Shown here piece by piece: positions 47,057 through 58,744 of a stretch of 64,000 nt of DNA. The position numbers were made by a program, and so were the translations under genes. A model generated the notes under the pieces. The model was not told the origin of the DNA, made no database searches, and saw only the letters and a list, made by a program, of their open reading frames with translations. Within the stretch, counting starts at the first letter, position 1; each line of letters opens with the position of its first letter. Origin of the DNA: Diospyros lotus (lineage: Eukaryota > Streptophyta > Magnoliopsida > Ericales > Ebenaceae); the NCBI RefSeq assembly GCF_014633365.1, contig NC_068351.1:6000879-6064878 (forward strand), read 5' to 3'.

Positions 47057-49026
47057 GCCTCCACTGACAAAACAAAATGACAAACAAAGGAAGCAAAATC
47101 CCAACAAATTAGTCAAAACAGCGAAAAGGACTAAACAACATTGAGGAAAGATGCATCTTTGGCCAACACTGACTTCACCAATCAACCAAATCAATTGACC
47201 CAACCATTAATAGCGAAATCGAGAAAAACTTTAAACAAATTTGTTGGACCTCTAACAACCACCAGCCTTCATCACTAAATATCTCTTTCAAAACCTGTGA
47301 AGCTAATTAACCGCGAAATAAAACTTAATGAATAGCACGCATGCACTACCTGGTCACAATCTAGTCAGGATGACAAATTCGACGTTGAAAATCCATGAGA
47401 CCACCAGAATGTTGAGAGCTTGAGACCTCATATCCGCTTGAGCTCCGTCCTCAGCAGCATTACCACAATATATTGTGTGAGACACATGTTTAATTAATTA
47501 GTAGAAAATTGAAATGTTAATCACCTCATAAAAATAAATTAATTATTTTACCTGTTAACACTAATGGTGGCCGATCATCTGCAGCTAGCCACCATCTCGA
47601 AAGGCGAGTAGAAAACTTAATTACATTGCCCAATTAATGAAGAAAAGTCGAAAGCTAGGAAAGAAGCCTTCGATCACCAAAGAGAAATTAAGAAGAAAAA
47701 AGTAAGAGGGAGGGAGAAACTTTTAAAATATAAAAACATTTTGATTATTATTGAATATTTTATTAAGATTAACTAGTGATAAGAGAAAAATTAGAACATG
47801 GTATTAAAATGTTAAGAGTACTATTCACAGTATTTTTTTTATTTTTTTCTCTCACTTTTGTAAAGTTTGTTACTTGCTTGTTATTATACTATAAAAGAAG
47901 CTTGCCCTAAAAGTTTCCACACTGTTCAAATGAATATTGTTATTTTGGTTGATATGTTGTATCCAAGATTTGGTGTTTGGTTTTAGGGATGTTTGTTAAG
48001 TTTAATTAGAATATATAGAATGTGTGATTGTGATTTAATTGAAAATATATATAGTAGGTTATTCATGCGTGGTTCTGGTAAGCCACTTTTTTCCTGACTA
48101 AAACAAACCTCACTAGAACTAGAAGGCTTTTATCACTTTAATCAACAGCTTTGTCCCTAAAAACGGGAATGTTAGTGACATCCAGCTCCAATCACAACTA
48201 AATTCCTGCTGTTGTGACGATCAACTTAAGGTTGCCATTTTTAGTGGCAGTCTCTGGAGGGAGGGTTTTTGGTGAGGATCGTCATCACGAAAGTCTCTCT
48301 AGTGGTGGCAAAAAGTGGTCCCTGCCCTGCGTGTCTTCTTTTTTTGTGAGTTGGATATTAATGGATGAATGGAGAGAAACACGACATGTTATGTTGCGAT
48401 GAAGAAGGCCCATATATACTAACAGGCCCACTCACTCTTTGTGCTAAGCAACTCTTTCCTCTTTTTTCTTTTTGCTTTTTTGCCCTAAGAAAGTTCAAGT
48501 CTGGTTCCTTCTCTTAAAAAGGGATGATCTGTCTGTTGCACGCAAACGTTTTCTATAACTCTCTGCTTCCCTTTGATCGCATGGTCCATTCTTGCAATCT
48601 TACCTCTAAACTTTTGGACAATAATTATTTATAAATTATATGTCATTTTTTTAAAAGGCATGGATGGAAGTAGTTTATGGTTTAGGTTTAGAGTATGTCC
48701 TCCTTTGTTGTCCCACTAATTATTGAATCAAATTTACATCTTAATATGATTAAGTTAGTTTTTACCTCTTCCATCATAACTCTTGGTGCCATACGCATCT
48801 TTCTCAATTCACCTTGTTTCCTCTAGTATATTTAAATTATTTTAATAATTTAAATATTTTATCCTCAATAAGTATTAATTCAACTTTATTATAAATAACT
48901 TTTTCTTAATTATACCTATATTTTGCACATGTTAAATTCAAATCTTATCCGTAGCATTATCCGTAATTATTTTTGTATTAAACTACAATATGTATTAAAT
49001 AATATCCTAATCATTGTTCAAGATAC
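47057..49026. other. Intergenic DNA, no supported gene
   Basis: AT-rich with short, unrecognised frames (for example 48214-48402). No ends, domains or RNA-gene signals seen. Confidence 0.5.
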
Positions 49027-49040
49027 AATAAATCTATCTT

Positions 49041-49287
49041 GGAATGCGCTCTCTTGCAAACGTCTCTCCACCGAAGCCCCACTCATGTGGAGAGAAGGTA
49101 AATCTTAGCATACCCGAGCAAGCAGCTGCGAGCTCTCTTTGCGAACGTCTCTCCATCGAAGCTCAGTCATGTGGAGAGGAGATAAATCCCCACACACTTG
49201 AGCAAGTAGCTGCGAGAGGATTCGAACCTGAACTTTTGGGCTTTCCCACCCCTCATGGAAACCTCTCGAGCGCCCCTAGGGGCCTAT
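49041..49287 (-). mobile_element. tRNA-derived SINE with internal duplication (SINE 2)
   Basis: 247 bp flanked by a perfect 14-bp target duplication AATAAATCTATCTT (49027-49040 and 49288-49301). On the minus strand it starts with a tRNA-like head: an A-box-like GGCGCTCGAGAGGTTTCC region (about 49258-49275) and a canonical B box GGTTCGAATCC (49218-49228). The body then contains two 84-bp units starting at 49048 and 49132 (plus-strand GCTCTCTTGCAAACGTCTC and GCTCTCTTTGCGAACGTCTC). No poly(A) tail is seen. Confidence 0.8.
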
Positions 49288-49301
49288 AATAAATCTATCT
49301 T

Positions 49302-50075
49302 AGTTTTACATAATGTGTATTTGTTAAATTTTATTATTAATTTCAAAATATTTAAATTACGTATATTACATTTTAATTAGCATTACCTTATATTCAATTT
49401 ATAACTTGCTTGAAACTTTTGAATTCTAATATGTTCTTTCATGTATTTACGCTTCTATTTAATTTATCAAAACAAATATCAACTTACAATAATATACGTC
49501 ATGACATTTTCTTTTAATAACAAAAAAGAAAAACTCACGATCACAAGTTGAGAAATTTAAATTTTAATCCTATTTCAAATTAGTCAAATCTTATGCCGCT
49601 TATAGATTTTCACTAATTTTTGGTGGCCCAGTCTAAAATCAAAAATCAATTACAATTAATATAATATTTATTATTTATTAATAAAATACATTTAAAATTT
49701 AAAATATACATGTAATATATACAATTTTTAAAATTTTATATTGAAAAAGAAAAAATATTTAGGATTAGACTAAACTAATCCAATCTAGTTCAATTTTTAG
49801 GTTTAGGACATTTAAGAATCTCGACCTTAATTCAAACCAATATAGAGTGAATTCAGTTCAGATTAAATTAACATCATTAACCACAACCTTCAGTCAATTG
49901 AGTTCATCTATAGATGAAGTCCGCTTATTGCATATTGTTTTCAACAACCAAATAATTTTATTGATTGATATTAAATTGTTCTTAAAACAATAGTCTCCGT
50001 ATAAAAAAAATACCAATAAAGTGATTCTCGTCATTAAAAATAAAAAAATAATAATAATAATATAAAATAAGATTT
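49302..50075. other. AT-rich intergenic DNA
   Basis: No gene or element ends recognised. Confidence 0.5.
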
Positions 50076-50080
50076 ATGTG

Positions 50081-50831
50081 TGTCAACGTTCAGAATTGGT
50101 CGACTATGATTTATTAACCTGTATTGGTGTAATGAATTCAAGAAAGAGAGAATGGATTATCTGGTTCGATTTGTTAACCCACCGACTGGTCCTTGTAAAG
50201 TACTCTGACACTCAAATGAGTAAACAAGTAAGTAAATGCAGAGTATTAGCAAGTTGGCAGAAAAAACATAATAAGGCTCTCAAAAATGCTGGTTGATATA
50301 TGGGAGGAGAAGATGTCCTCCTGCATGTGTTGTACATCTGCAGGTGATGGGATAGAGTATCTGGCGTCGACGGGAATGCCTATGCAGCAGCAAGGTGCCG
50401 ACGGGACACTCATTAATGAGGATGAAATCTAAGGTAAACTCGCGAAAATCCAGACACAACTGTAATGATGTTGTTGCAAGAGACTAGAATGGGACTGACA
50501 TGGGCTGATCAAATGGACCGAGAAGACCAGGCTAGATTGGGCCTGGATGGCCCAGCTAGGACGGCCCTTAGCCTACTAATATTTTCTTTCACATGACATT
50601 CTCGTTATGCGAGCTAATTGGCTAAATGGGCGAATTGCAATGGTTGCTAGAGCTCGCTCAAAGTGTAGTTGGGAGCTCGCTCGGATAGGCCGACGAGCCA
50701 GAGACATTGCTATGAGCTCGCTTAGCCTTGAGATCCGAGCTCGGACTCCAGTAATGTGCGAACTTGTTTCGACGAATTCAGTTTGAGATCTACTAGGCCT
50801 CATGTGATTGGGTCGAGATCTACCCGTAACA
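50081..50831. mobile_element. Possible solo LTR (751 bp)
   Basis: Sequence from TGTCAACGTTCAG to CTACCCGTAACA has TG...CA ends and a composition unlike the AT-rich flanks. Flanking pentamers ATGTG (50076-50080) and ATGTT (50832-50836) agree at four of five bases. No partner copy is in the window, so this is tentative. Confidence 0.35.
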
Positions 50832-51159
50832 ATGTTTAACAATGATCAACCAATTAAATTATTTAAAACAATAATTAGCATTATTAATTATAAAATATCA
50901 CTATTAAATTATAAAGGCTTAATACATCTTAAGGTCCCTCAACTATTACAAAATATAACATTGAATCCCTCACCTAAAAAACCTCAAGATTCGGTCTTTA
51001 AACAATTAAAAATATATCTTTTTAGTCCTTGCCGTCAATGCGAGTAAAGAGCTCCATTATGTTTGTCCCAAACCTATATATACACATACATCCAGCTTTG
51101 TATATATATACATATACACAAACACACAAAGGGCTGCGGCCATGGCAGTCACCGCCATG

Positions 51160-51586
51160 GACGCATCGCCTACACTGGACTTTCTCTGACTCTCTCTTTC
51201 TGTAATGTCCTTTTCTTCATCATCTGATTTGCTGTATCTTTAAGCCTCTGTAGGGACTTTCACTTGTCTTTTCGTATTTTCTTCTTCTTTAAATTTAGAT
51301 TCAGAGAGAGAGAGAATAAGCCACAAGACATCGCCACACCTCTTCAAATCCATACCCTCAAACTCAGATATTTTCTCGACTTTCCACCATTAAAGCCACC
51401 CACCCTGTCTTTCTTCCTTTAATCTCCAGCCTCAACGCCAACAGTTACTTTTCTCCCCGCATCAACGGCTACTCCCTATGCTCCCCGCAGAGAGAAACTG
51501 ACCACTTACAGATTCCCGATCTAGAGAGAGAGAACACACTGATCAATATCGAGATGGATTTCAGCTCCTTCTTGACGTCACTCGGG
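51160..51586 (+). pseudogene. Captured 5' leader and first codons, ERD4/CSC1-like
   Basis: CT- and CCA-rich leader-like DNA leads to ATG at 51554, followed by 11 codons MDFSSFLTSLG. After codon 11 (51586) the sequence turns AT-rich and unrelated. The peptide strongly resembles the start of plant ERD4/CSC1-like (OSCA-family) membrane proteins, which open M-E/D-F-x-SFL-x-SLGTSFVIF. The resemblance is from memory and covers only 11 residues, so it needs a search. If right, the element carries the donor gene's promoter or leader and start of exon 1, cut before the first membrane segment. No functional product is expected. Confidence 0.5.
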
Positions 51587-51889
51587 ATTATAAATAGCAG
51601 TATGATTAAATGCCAAACATGAATGCAAATGAATTTTTAGCTGTCAAAATTTAAACTTAAGCATTCAACATGCAATTTGTATTCTGTGCTTTCATAATTG
51701 AAAGGAATAAGGCATGCGAGCAAGAGATTTTTATTATCTATCTACCAGCAATAACGTGAATTCGAGACAAACTCCATTTCCATGGCGCTAAAACCAAAAC
51801 TAGAGTCCCATTCAATAGCGACCACTAGCGGGTCAGGTGAAGCCACAACTGTAGTAGCCCAAACCAACCCCCATTGTTCCCCATGTACC

Positions 51890-51990
51890 TGTGCAGTATA
51901 TATATAGAGAGAGAGAGAGAGAAAGAGAAGGGGGATGGGTCTGTAAAGTATATATATATAGAGAGAAGAGGGGCGCAACCATGGGAGGGG
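51890..51990. repeat. TATATA/GAGAGA/CATGGGAGG minisatellite, left part
   Basis: Units of the form TGTGCAGTATATATATAGAGAGAG...GGGCGCAACCATGGGAGGG. The array is interrupted by the CACTA element and continues at 55441-55670. A related GGGCTGCGGCCATGGCAG stretch lies at 51131-51148. Confidence 0.8.
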
Positions 51991-51993
51991 AGT

Positions 51994-54900
51994 CACTACA
52001 GGAAAAAGGAGTATTGCCGGCGAAGTTTTCCCGGCGGTTTAAAGAATTGTCGGGAATACACCAAAATTCCCAGCGGTTTAATAAACCGCCGGGGATTTAA
52101 CACAATCCCCGGCGATTTTAGGAACTGCCGGTGATGTTGGCCCATACCCGGCGGTTTAAAAGCCGCCGGGGATACTATTTAATAGGCACAGCCAAAATTA
52201 CCCCCTCCTTCTCGCGCCCCCGCCCAAATCTGCCTCTCATCCCCTAGCCTTCTCTTCCAAAACCCCCCCTGCAAACCCTAGAACCCTCTCTTGCTCGCTC
52301 ACTCGACCTCGCTCTCGCCGTTGCCTCCCTTGCCCTCGCTGCTCACTCTCGTCGCTGCCTCCCTCGCCCTCGCTGCTCGCTCTCGCCCTCTTCGTCTCGG
52401 TCTCACTCGCCCTCAATCGCTCTCGCCTTCGCCCTCAAAAAAGGTTAGCCTCAAGCTTCTACTTTGATTTGGATTGACGAACAGAGCCCTTGAATCTGTT
52501 CGTAAATCCAAATCCATATAAATTTGGTTATAGATCTTGTATAATGTATTTGGTATTTGTGCTGGATTAACGCTATTCCGTTTTAATCTTTGTTTTCTGA
52601 GATCTGATTTCCGTTTGATATTGGAATTGTGCCAATTTGAGCAGATATGATAGTTATAGTGATTTCAATGGGATTGATTATGTTCTCGTGATGTTCATGA
52701 TGCTTCCAGTAAATTAATATTTGAAATTTTCAATACATGATATGATAAATGATAGGATTTATATATCAATTTAAAGTGAATTGAGTTTAAGTTTGAGTTT
52801 TAGGATTTATATAGGAATAGGTTTGCTTACCCTACAAGCAGGAACATCAAAAAGTATTAATTTAATTGTATGATCTCAACATATTCCATTTGTTGAGAAT
52901 AGCTACTGATCAGGAATTAATTTTGCTTTCCCATTGTACAAACAAGTGGAGAATAGCTACTGATCAGGAATTAATTTCAGTTTTAACGCGCGTAACTGGA
53001 AGTCATTGATTGAAATTTCTTTTTTCTCCGTGGTAACACGATTGACTTAACAGAAGTGAATTACGAAGCACGCGATCGTTTTCTTGTAGGTCGTGATCGA
53101 GCGTGATTCTAATGCACTCGAGGAACATAAATTTGAAGATAGAGGTATTTGGTAGAGTTTTTTTAGCGAATTCTTAATCACTTTAAGTTTATGGTTTGCA
53201 TGAAGTTTAATTGACTCTACAGCTGTTAGCATAGGTTGAAGGTTAGGGAAAGAGAGGAAGTGCTGAGATACTGTTGCAAAATGATATTTCAAATAAGTTG
53301 GAGGTTTGTAAAGATGTTCTCAAGACAAGGGATGGAATAAATCGATTAGCGCTTTACCACTCTTCAGTTGGCAAGTTGTTGCCAATCTTTGGGTTTATAT
53401 TTCAGGAGTTACTCTAAAATTATGATTGTTATTTATTAGATAATGTTAATAGAACTGCATCTTAAGTGGAGTAGAACAAGCAATGAATTGTTTTATTACA
53501 TAGAACAATGAAGATAATGATGTCAAGTTGGTTGGAAATAGAAACGTGACAGGTGAAGCCATTCCTATTTCTAGCATGCTCCTCTTTTTTTATTCCATTT
53601 TAAAATGTATAGTATAAAACATTATTTATTAAATAATTGGCTGTTCATTGCTAAATTCTTGTCATTTATCACCCAAGTGTGAGAACTAATGTGAAGACGT
53701 AGAGCAGGAGATCAATCCACTAGGCTCAAGGAATTTTCTATTTTGTCTTTGGGTCTACATAAAAAAGGAAGGGAAAAAAAAAAAAAAAGGCAGCAATGCA
53801 AATCCATGCACAGTCAGTTTTCTTGGTAGAACAGTAACAACTGGGGTGCTGAATATGAATTTAAGGAACTAGCCACTTTGTACAACTAATGCCATTGGTT
53901 AGTTGACAGTTTTCTAACATTGAGCATACCTCATCAATGACTCCACCTTTGCTTCTTTTCGCTTGCTCTCGCACTCTTGTTCTTTTTTTACCCCACAAAA
54001 TGCTTTGATATATTCTTTAGTCTTTGATAATCTTCTTCATTGCTCTTCTCAACCTTGGACTTATCTTTAGTCTTGGATATATTCTTTAGTCTTTGATAAT
54101 ATTCTTTAGAACTAAGTTGAACATAAATTTTCCCCACATTGGACTTATCTTTTGCTTGGCTAGATTAGATAAGATAGTTGTCCAACTAATTAATTTAGGC
54201 TTCTATCAATATTTGTCATCATTCATTACGAGAGACTAACTAAATTTACTAGGTTCTTGTTGAAATTTAAGTGCTATTGTCATTAGTGATCGGGTTAATT
54301 ATGATCTTGAGTCAAGAGACAAAACTCTCAACTTTGTATATTAATTTTTTTTTTTACACTATTTAATTGTCCTCTATTTGTTTATTTTAAGAGGACAAAT
54401 GTTAGAAAGCATAATAATTTATATTTATAATATCAAAGGATTAAGGATAATTTTAAAAGTTGGAGAGAGGAGGCAATTGCCCACCCTCAAAGATATGTAG
54501 TAATTCTGCCCTGATTGCCATTTATTATTCACTTGGATAAAACATCACAAATGAAAAATTTAGGAGAGTTCATCCTCATGAGCTTTGTATGCTTTTGGAT
54601 TTATAACTGTCAAGTTCCTTTCAATAGAGAAGGAAATGACAAGATATATATATATATATATAGTTGGGCTATTTGGATATAGTAATGATGCATGCATGCA
54701 CGGTCCAGAACTCCCGATTAAGTTGGATGGGATGGGAGTGGTCGATATCCAATATTCTCATGGGCGTTGCGGGCAATCAAAGAGAAGAGGAGGTTGTGTT
54801 TGCCTAGTTCAATATTGGAATGAAATGAGTGAGAGGTGGATTCATCTCAAGACACTCTCTACGTACCTTACCAATGAAGTGAGAGGTGGCTTTATTTGTT

Positions 54901-55437
54901 TTGTACACAATAAATCAATCACTTACGTACCAAACTCTTTTTTTGTTCTTCTTCTTCTTGTTGTTTATGATTATTTGTTTTGGTTACGTGCAAGTAGAAG
55001 TTGGATGTTGATGTATTTGATTATTTGTTTTGGTTACATTCCTTTGCCGGCGGTTTTAAAACTGCCGGCAAAGGAAGAATAAAATAAATATATTTTGCCG
55101 GCAGTTTTAAAATCGTTAGCAAAGGAAGAATTATATTTTGCCGGCAATTTTAAAATCGTCAGTAAAGGAAGAATTTTTCCGGCAGTTTTAAAACCACCGG
55201 TAAAGTAAGAATTTTGCCGGCGATTTTTAAGAACTGTCGGGAATTATTACTTTAACCAGCAGTTTATCAAAACCACTGGTAATTAATTTTTCCAGGCGAT
55301 TTTCAACCGCCGAAAACCTTTCCCGACGCCGGTATTTTCGACGGTTATAATTACCGCCAGTAAAATATTTACCGACGATTTTTCAACTTTTTCCGGCGAT
55401 TTTTTCATCGTCGAAAAAAGTTGAAACTCTTGTAGTG
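51994..55437. mobile_element. CACTA (CMC) transposon, non-autonomous, nested
   Basis: Starts CACTACAGGAAAAAGG and ends CTTGTAGTG (inverted CACTACAAG), with a 3-bp target duplication AGT (51991-51993 and 55438-55440). Subterminal regions (about 52010-52175 and 55042-55425) are packed with short palindromes of the type CCGGCGGTTTTAAAACCGCCGG, expected transposase-binding repeats. The interior has no TNPA/TNPD-like frame. About 52195-52445 is a C/T-rich stretch with AAACCCTAG and ends CAAAAAAG followed by GTTAGC, which resembles a plant 5' leader plus intron donor and may be captured. An internal direct repeat GAGAATAGCTACTGATCAGG lies at 52895 and 52949. Confidence 0.92.
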
Positions 55438-55440
55438 AGT

Positions 55441-55670
55441 GGGTCTGTGCACTGGGCAGTATATATATATATATATATATAAAATAGTAAGAGAGGGGGG
55501 TCGCGGCCATGGGAGAGGGTGGGTCTGTGCACTGTGCAATATATATATAGAGAGAGAATAGGAAGATGGGTCTATACAGTATATATATATAGAGAGAGAG
55601 AGAAAGAGGGCTACGACCATGACAAGAGGAAGTGATGACTGTGGCCATGGGAGGGGGTGGATCTGAGCAA
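55441..55670. repeat. TATATA/GAGAGA/CATGGGAGG minisatellite, right part
   Basis: At least three variable units of about 60-75 bp, each with GGGTCTGTGCACTG or a variant, a TA run, usually a GA run, and GCGGCCATGGGAG. Together with 51890-51990 it formed one array before the CACTA insertion. The long minus-strand open frames across it are repeat by-products. Confidence 0.8.
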
Positions 55671-56350
55671 GTCGAAGTGCACATGAAATGCCAAGTACAT
55701 GCAAATGCAAGAATATAATAACAATTAAAATAATATAAAATCATTTTGAATTACTTGTTTTGTCAGGCATCTTAAACAGTGCGTGATGTCACACACAAAT
55801 AGATATAAACGATAAGAATTAAAAATATATATTTTTAATTATTTAAAGACTGAATCTTAAAATTTTTTTAGGTGAAGAATTTAATATCATATTTTTTAAT
55901 AGATCAGGAATTTTAAGATATATTAATAAGCCAATTATAAAATCATTATTGCTTATATAAAAAATCTGTAAAAGTGGCATTCGACAATTTCACAAAGCTG
56001 ATTGATACTTACATCCCAATCCCAATAACAAAAGAGAAGATTCAAAATACTAAAACCAAAATAAAACTAAAATTATACCACAAAAGAAAACAAATAAAAA
56101 TTAAAAATAAGAAGCGAAAACTTGAATCAGTCCACCAACGAAAGGACATAGAAAACTTCCGAGTCCCAAGACCCCGAAATTACGCCTTTGCCCTTCACTC
56201 CCATCCTCCAACAGGTGGCGTCATCAAGCTCGGACTCTTGTAAAAATAAAATAATCCTCCAAAAAAATATAGAAAAGGGCAATACGATTGTGCATCGAGG
56301 TGTACGGGGAACGCTGAACCCGCGAGCCAAATCCGCCAATCGAACGGCCG

Positions 56351-57247
56351 CTATTTCCATGGCTGGAGGGAGAGGACTATGATCAGGATGATGACCAAGA
56401 GCAGAATAATGGCGAAGCAGGTCCACTTGCGCGTGTTCTTCTGGTGCTTGCGAGCCACATGGAGCTGCTGAGCCCCTCTGCTCACGAATGAGCTGGCTCG
56501 GTTCACCTGAGCCTCGATGTCGTCGAGCTGCTCGCCCTGCGTCTCAACCAGCACCGCCATGTCCATGAACACCTGGTGCAGCTCCTTCAGGTTCCTCTCC
56601 ATCTCCTTCACCCCCTCGTGCCGCTCCTGGATCTCCATGATCGTGTCCAGGACCTTCCCCCGTCCTTGCTCCTGGATCGCCTTCTGCAGGAACGTCTCGC
56701 TCTCGCCCGTCGAGATCAGCCGGTCGATCGTCGACTCGTCGGCGTTCTCGCCTGTCACCGTGTAGTACCGCCGCTGCACGGTCTCCTTGTACTCGCCGGC
56801 GATCTGTTGCCGGAGCGCGTTGAAGGAGTTCATCGACTCCTGCAACTTTTTACGGAGGCCGTTGACGACGGAGGTGCGGGTCCGATCCGAGGAGCTGCCC
56901 GGTCCGCAGCCGGGGAGGCTCCGGTTCGCGGCGTTGGACCGGTCGAGGGCCTCGAGCCGGACCTTGATCATCTTGGCCTTCTTCAAGGCCGAAGCGACGT
57001 CGTTGTCCATCTGCGAACGAAGGTTTTTCACGGCCTTGGCGTTGTGGAGGGTCTTGCTCTGCTCGTTGGCGCTCTGGAGATTGGCGCAGAGAGTCTCGAG
57101 CTCCCGGAGATCGTCCTTGATGGCCTCCACGTCCTCGAAGAACTTGTCGAGGTTGACGCCGCCGGTGGAATTCGCCGACATCTGGACGCTGCGCGGAGAA
57201 CCATCGTCGCGGTAGCGAGAGAATGAGCCTGAAAATATATCGTTCAT
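56351..57247 (-). CDS. Plasma-membrane syntaxin, SYP121/SYP122-like
   Basis: Intronless, 298 residues. A Qa-SNARE that drives vesicle fusion at the plasma membrane; Arabidopsis SYP121 (PEN1) and SYP122 act in secretion and penetration resistance. Visible parts: start [15 protein letters not shown], the signature [20 protein letters not shown], the Habc three-helix region to about residue 165 with [20 protein letters not shown], the linker [13 protein letters not shown] and [12 protein letters not shown], and the Qa-SNARE helix at about 205-265 with the zero-layer glutamine at residue 237 in [15 protein letters not shown]-terminal membrane anchor at about 275-294 ([17 protein letters not shown]) ends LQPWK. 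The tail after the anchor is short, unlike the long glycine-rich end of SYP121. No break. Which of SYP121 or SYP122 it matches best needs a tree. Confidence 0.96.
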   Translation of the reverse strand: MNDIFSGSFSRYRDDGSPRSVQMSANSTGGVNLDKFFEDVEAIKDDLRELETLCANLQSANEQSKTLHNAKAVKNLRSQMDNDVASALKKAKMIKVRLEALDRSNAANRSLPGCGPGSSSDRTRTSVVNGLRKKLQESMNSFNALRQQIAGEYKETVQRRYYTVTGENADESTIDRLISTGESETFLQKAIQEQGRGKVLDTIMEIQERHEGVKEMERNLKELHQVFMDMAVLVETQGEQLDDIEAQVNRASSFVSRGAQQLHVARKHQKNTRKWTCFAIILLLVIILIIVLSLQPWK

Positions 57248-58744
57248 CGTCGTTGATGACTCGAACCTCCAATTAATTCACTGGTCCGATTCTGCAGTAT
57301 ATGGCAATGAAATTTGTTAAGAGAATAGGGAGGCAGAGGTGTGGGGATTGGGGGGAAGAGAATCGGAACTGGGTTTTGGGTATGGAATGAAGGTTTTTAG
57401 AGAGAGAGAAATGGGAAGTTTGAAAACGCGTCTTGGCTGCCGGATTGGGTGGGTAAGACTCGTCAACTACTCTGTACAAGATGGAGCATTATCAGAAAGA
57501 GAGAATAGAGAGAGAAAGTCAACAGAAATTCATGAGAGAGAAATTCAGAAGAAACGAACGATCCATTCGGGGGGAGGCTCACATGAGAGACCTGGTCTAT
57601 AATGTGGTGTTGGGGGTAGTTTTGGAAAGTTGGTGTTATATGATCATTAAGTTAAATGAAAATAGAATAAAATAGTAGCTAGCCAGGCTGCGAAAATGGG
57701 TTTGACGTTTGAACGGCCTCTCAGTCATAAATTGAATATAAAAATTGGTGTCGTACAGGTTAATTAATCCATCTGGGTATGAAAGCTCTGTTTAGAATTG
57801 GGATAGAAACTTCTTTGGGGGAATATTTAAGGAATTAAAAAAAGCCAAAGATTGAAATTTCCAGGAAATAGCTGTCTGATCAGTAGCAGCTATATAATAA
57901 TAATAATAATAACAATAAAAGAGAAAAGATTTCAAATCAGTGTTGATAGATAGGTTCAGAAAATAGAATAAAGATTGATGGATAGGTTCAAATCAGAAGA
58001 ACCCATCAGTAGATGGGTTCGGTTGAATAATGCATGCAGAAAACCAACCAATTTCTGAATGAGAAACCCGGAACCAGTCTCTGGCCGTCGTTAAACATTT
58101 TTTCAAATCACCAAAATGTACCGTTAATTAAAAATGTAGCAAATCATTTCCTCAATTCGCTTTTCCTATTCTCCTCCAGTACTAACATGATATAGAAATA
58201 TATTAAAGTGAAAGGAAAACGTGGTCACGCTCTTCGTTCATTCCTCATGTACATTATTTATATATATATATATATATATACAGATCTTCTATTATTTTCT
58301 TTTTTATTTTTATGACAAATCCATGAGTAGAACGAAAGGCTGTTCACATGCTAGATTACCTTAAAAAACCAAAAAAAAGAATATGTAAATCTTCAACCAT
58401 ATATAGTATTAGATAATGCTAGTAAATTTACATAATAACAAGTCGAAAACGCACAAATTATTAGCCCAAAAGTCATAGGATACAACACTTTTCAACAACA
58501 ACAAACTCAACCTCTTCAAGCTCACACACACACATATGAAATCACACCTTACGTAGTTTTACTCGAATATATATGGATGGAATAAAACATTATAGTTTTA
58601 TCCAATTCTAACGTGCAATAAGGCTCTCAGCACCATCCAACCACACCAAGAGTGCAGCATGCAAATGGAACCGCAAAGACAACCTTAATGCAGATGAGCC
58701 AAGAATGACTTGCCTTCCGCCAAAAATGGCGGCGGGGCAATGCT
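57248..58744. other. SYP upstream region and intergenic DNA
   Basis: Contains the promoter/leader of the syntaxin gene (reading leftward) and the 3' UTR of the NF-YA gene. GA-rich tracts lie at 57397-57560, which are CT-rich on the syntaxin strand. A (TA)n microsatellite lies at 58259-58280. No gene seen. Confidence 0.5.

Larger units (their letters stand above)
50916..55932. mobile_element. Gene-capturing Mutator-like element (Pack-MULE type)
   Basis: A 5017-bp element with a perfect 9-bp target duplication AATTATAAA (50907-50915 and 55933-55941). Terminal inverted repeats of about 115 bp: the left begins GGCTTAATACATCTTAAGG and the right, inverted, GGCTTATTAATATATCTTAA. Shared inner blocks are CACCTAAAAAA, AGATTCGGTCTTTAAAC (AGATTCAGTCTTTAAAT) and AATTAAAAATATAT. 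The termini are of the same type as the foldback element at 15851-17027. Inside are a leader-like captured gene fragment (about 51160-51586), a CATGGGAGG/TATATA minisatellite, and a nested CACTA element that accounts for 3444 bp. Without it the element was about 1.57 kb, a usual Pack-MULE size. No MuDR-type transposase is present. Confidence 0.88.

Noticed and set aside
55283..55744. Minus-strand frames of 153 and 101 aa rich in YIYIYI and SLSLS
   Set aside because: Translation of TA and GA microsatellite units in the MULE minisatellite.
56576..57226. 216-aa plus-strand open frame over the syntaxin gene
   Set aside because: It is the antisense shadow of a GC-rich coding region; the minus-strand frame has full SNARE motifs and the plus frame none.
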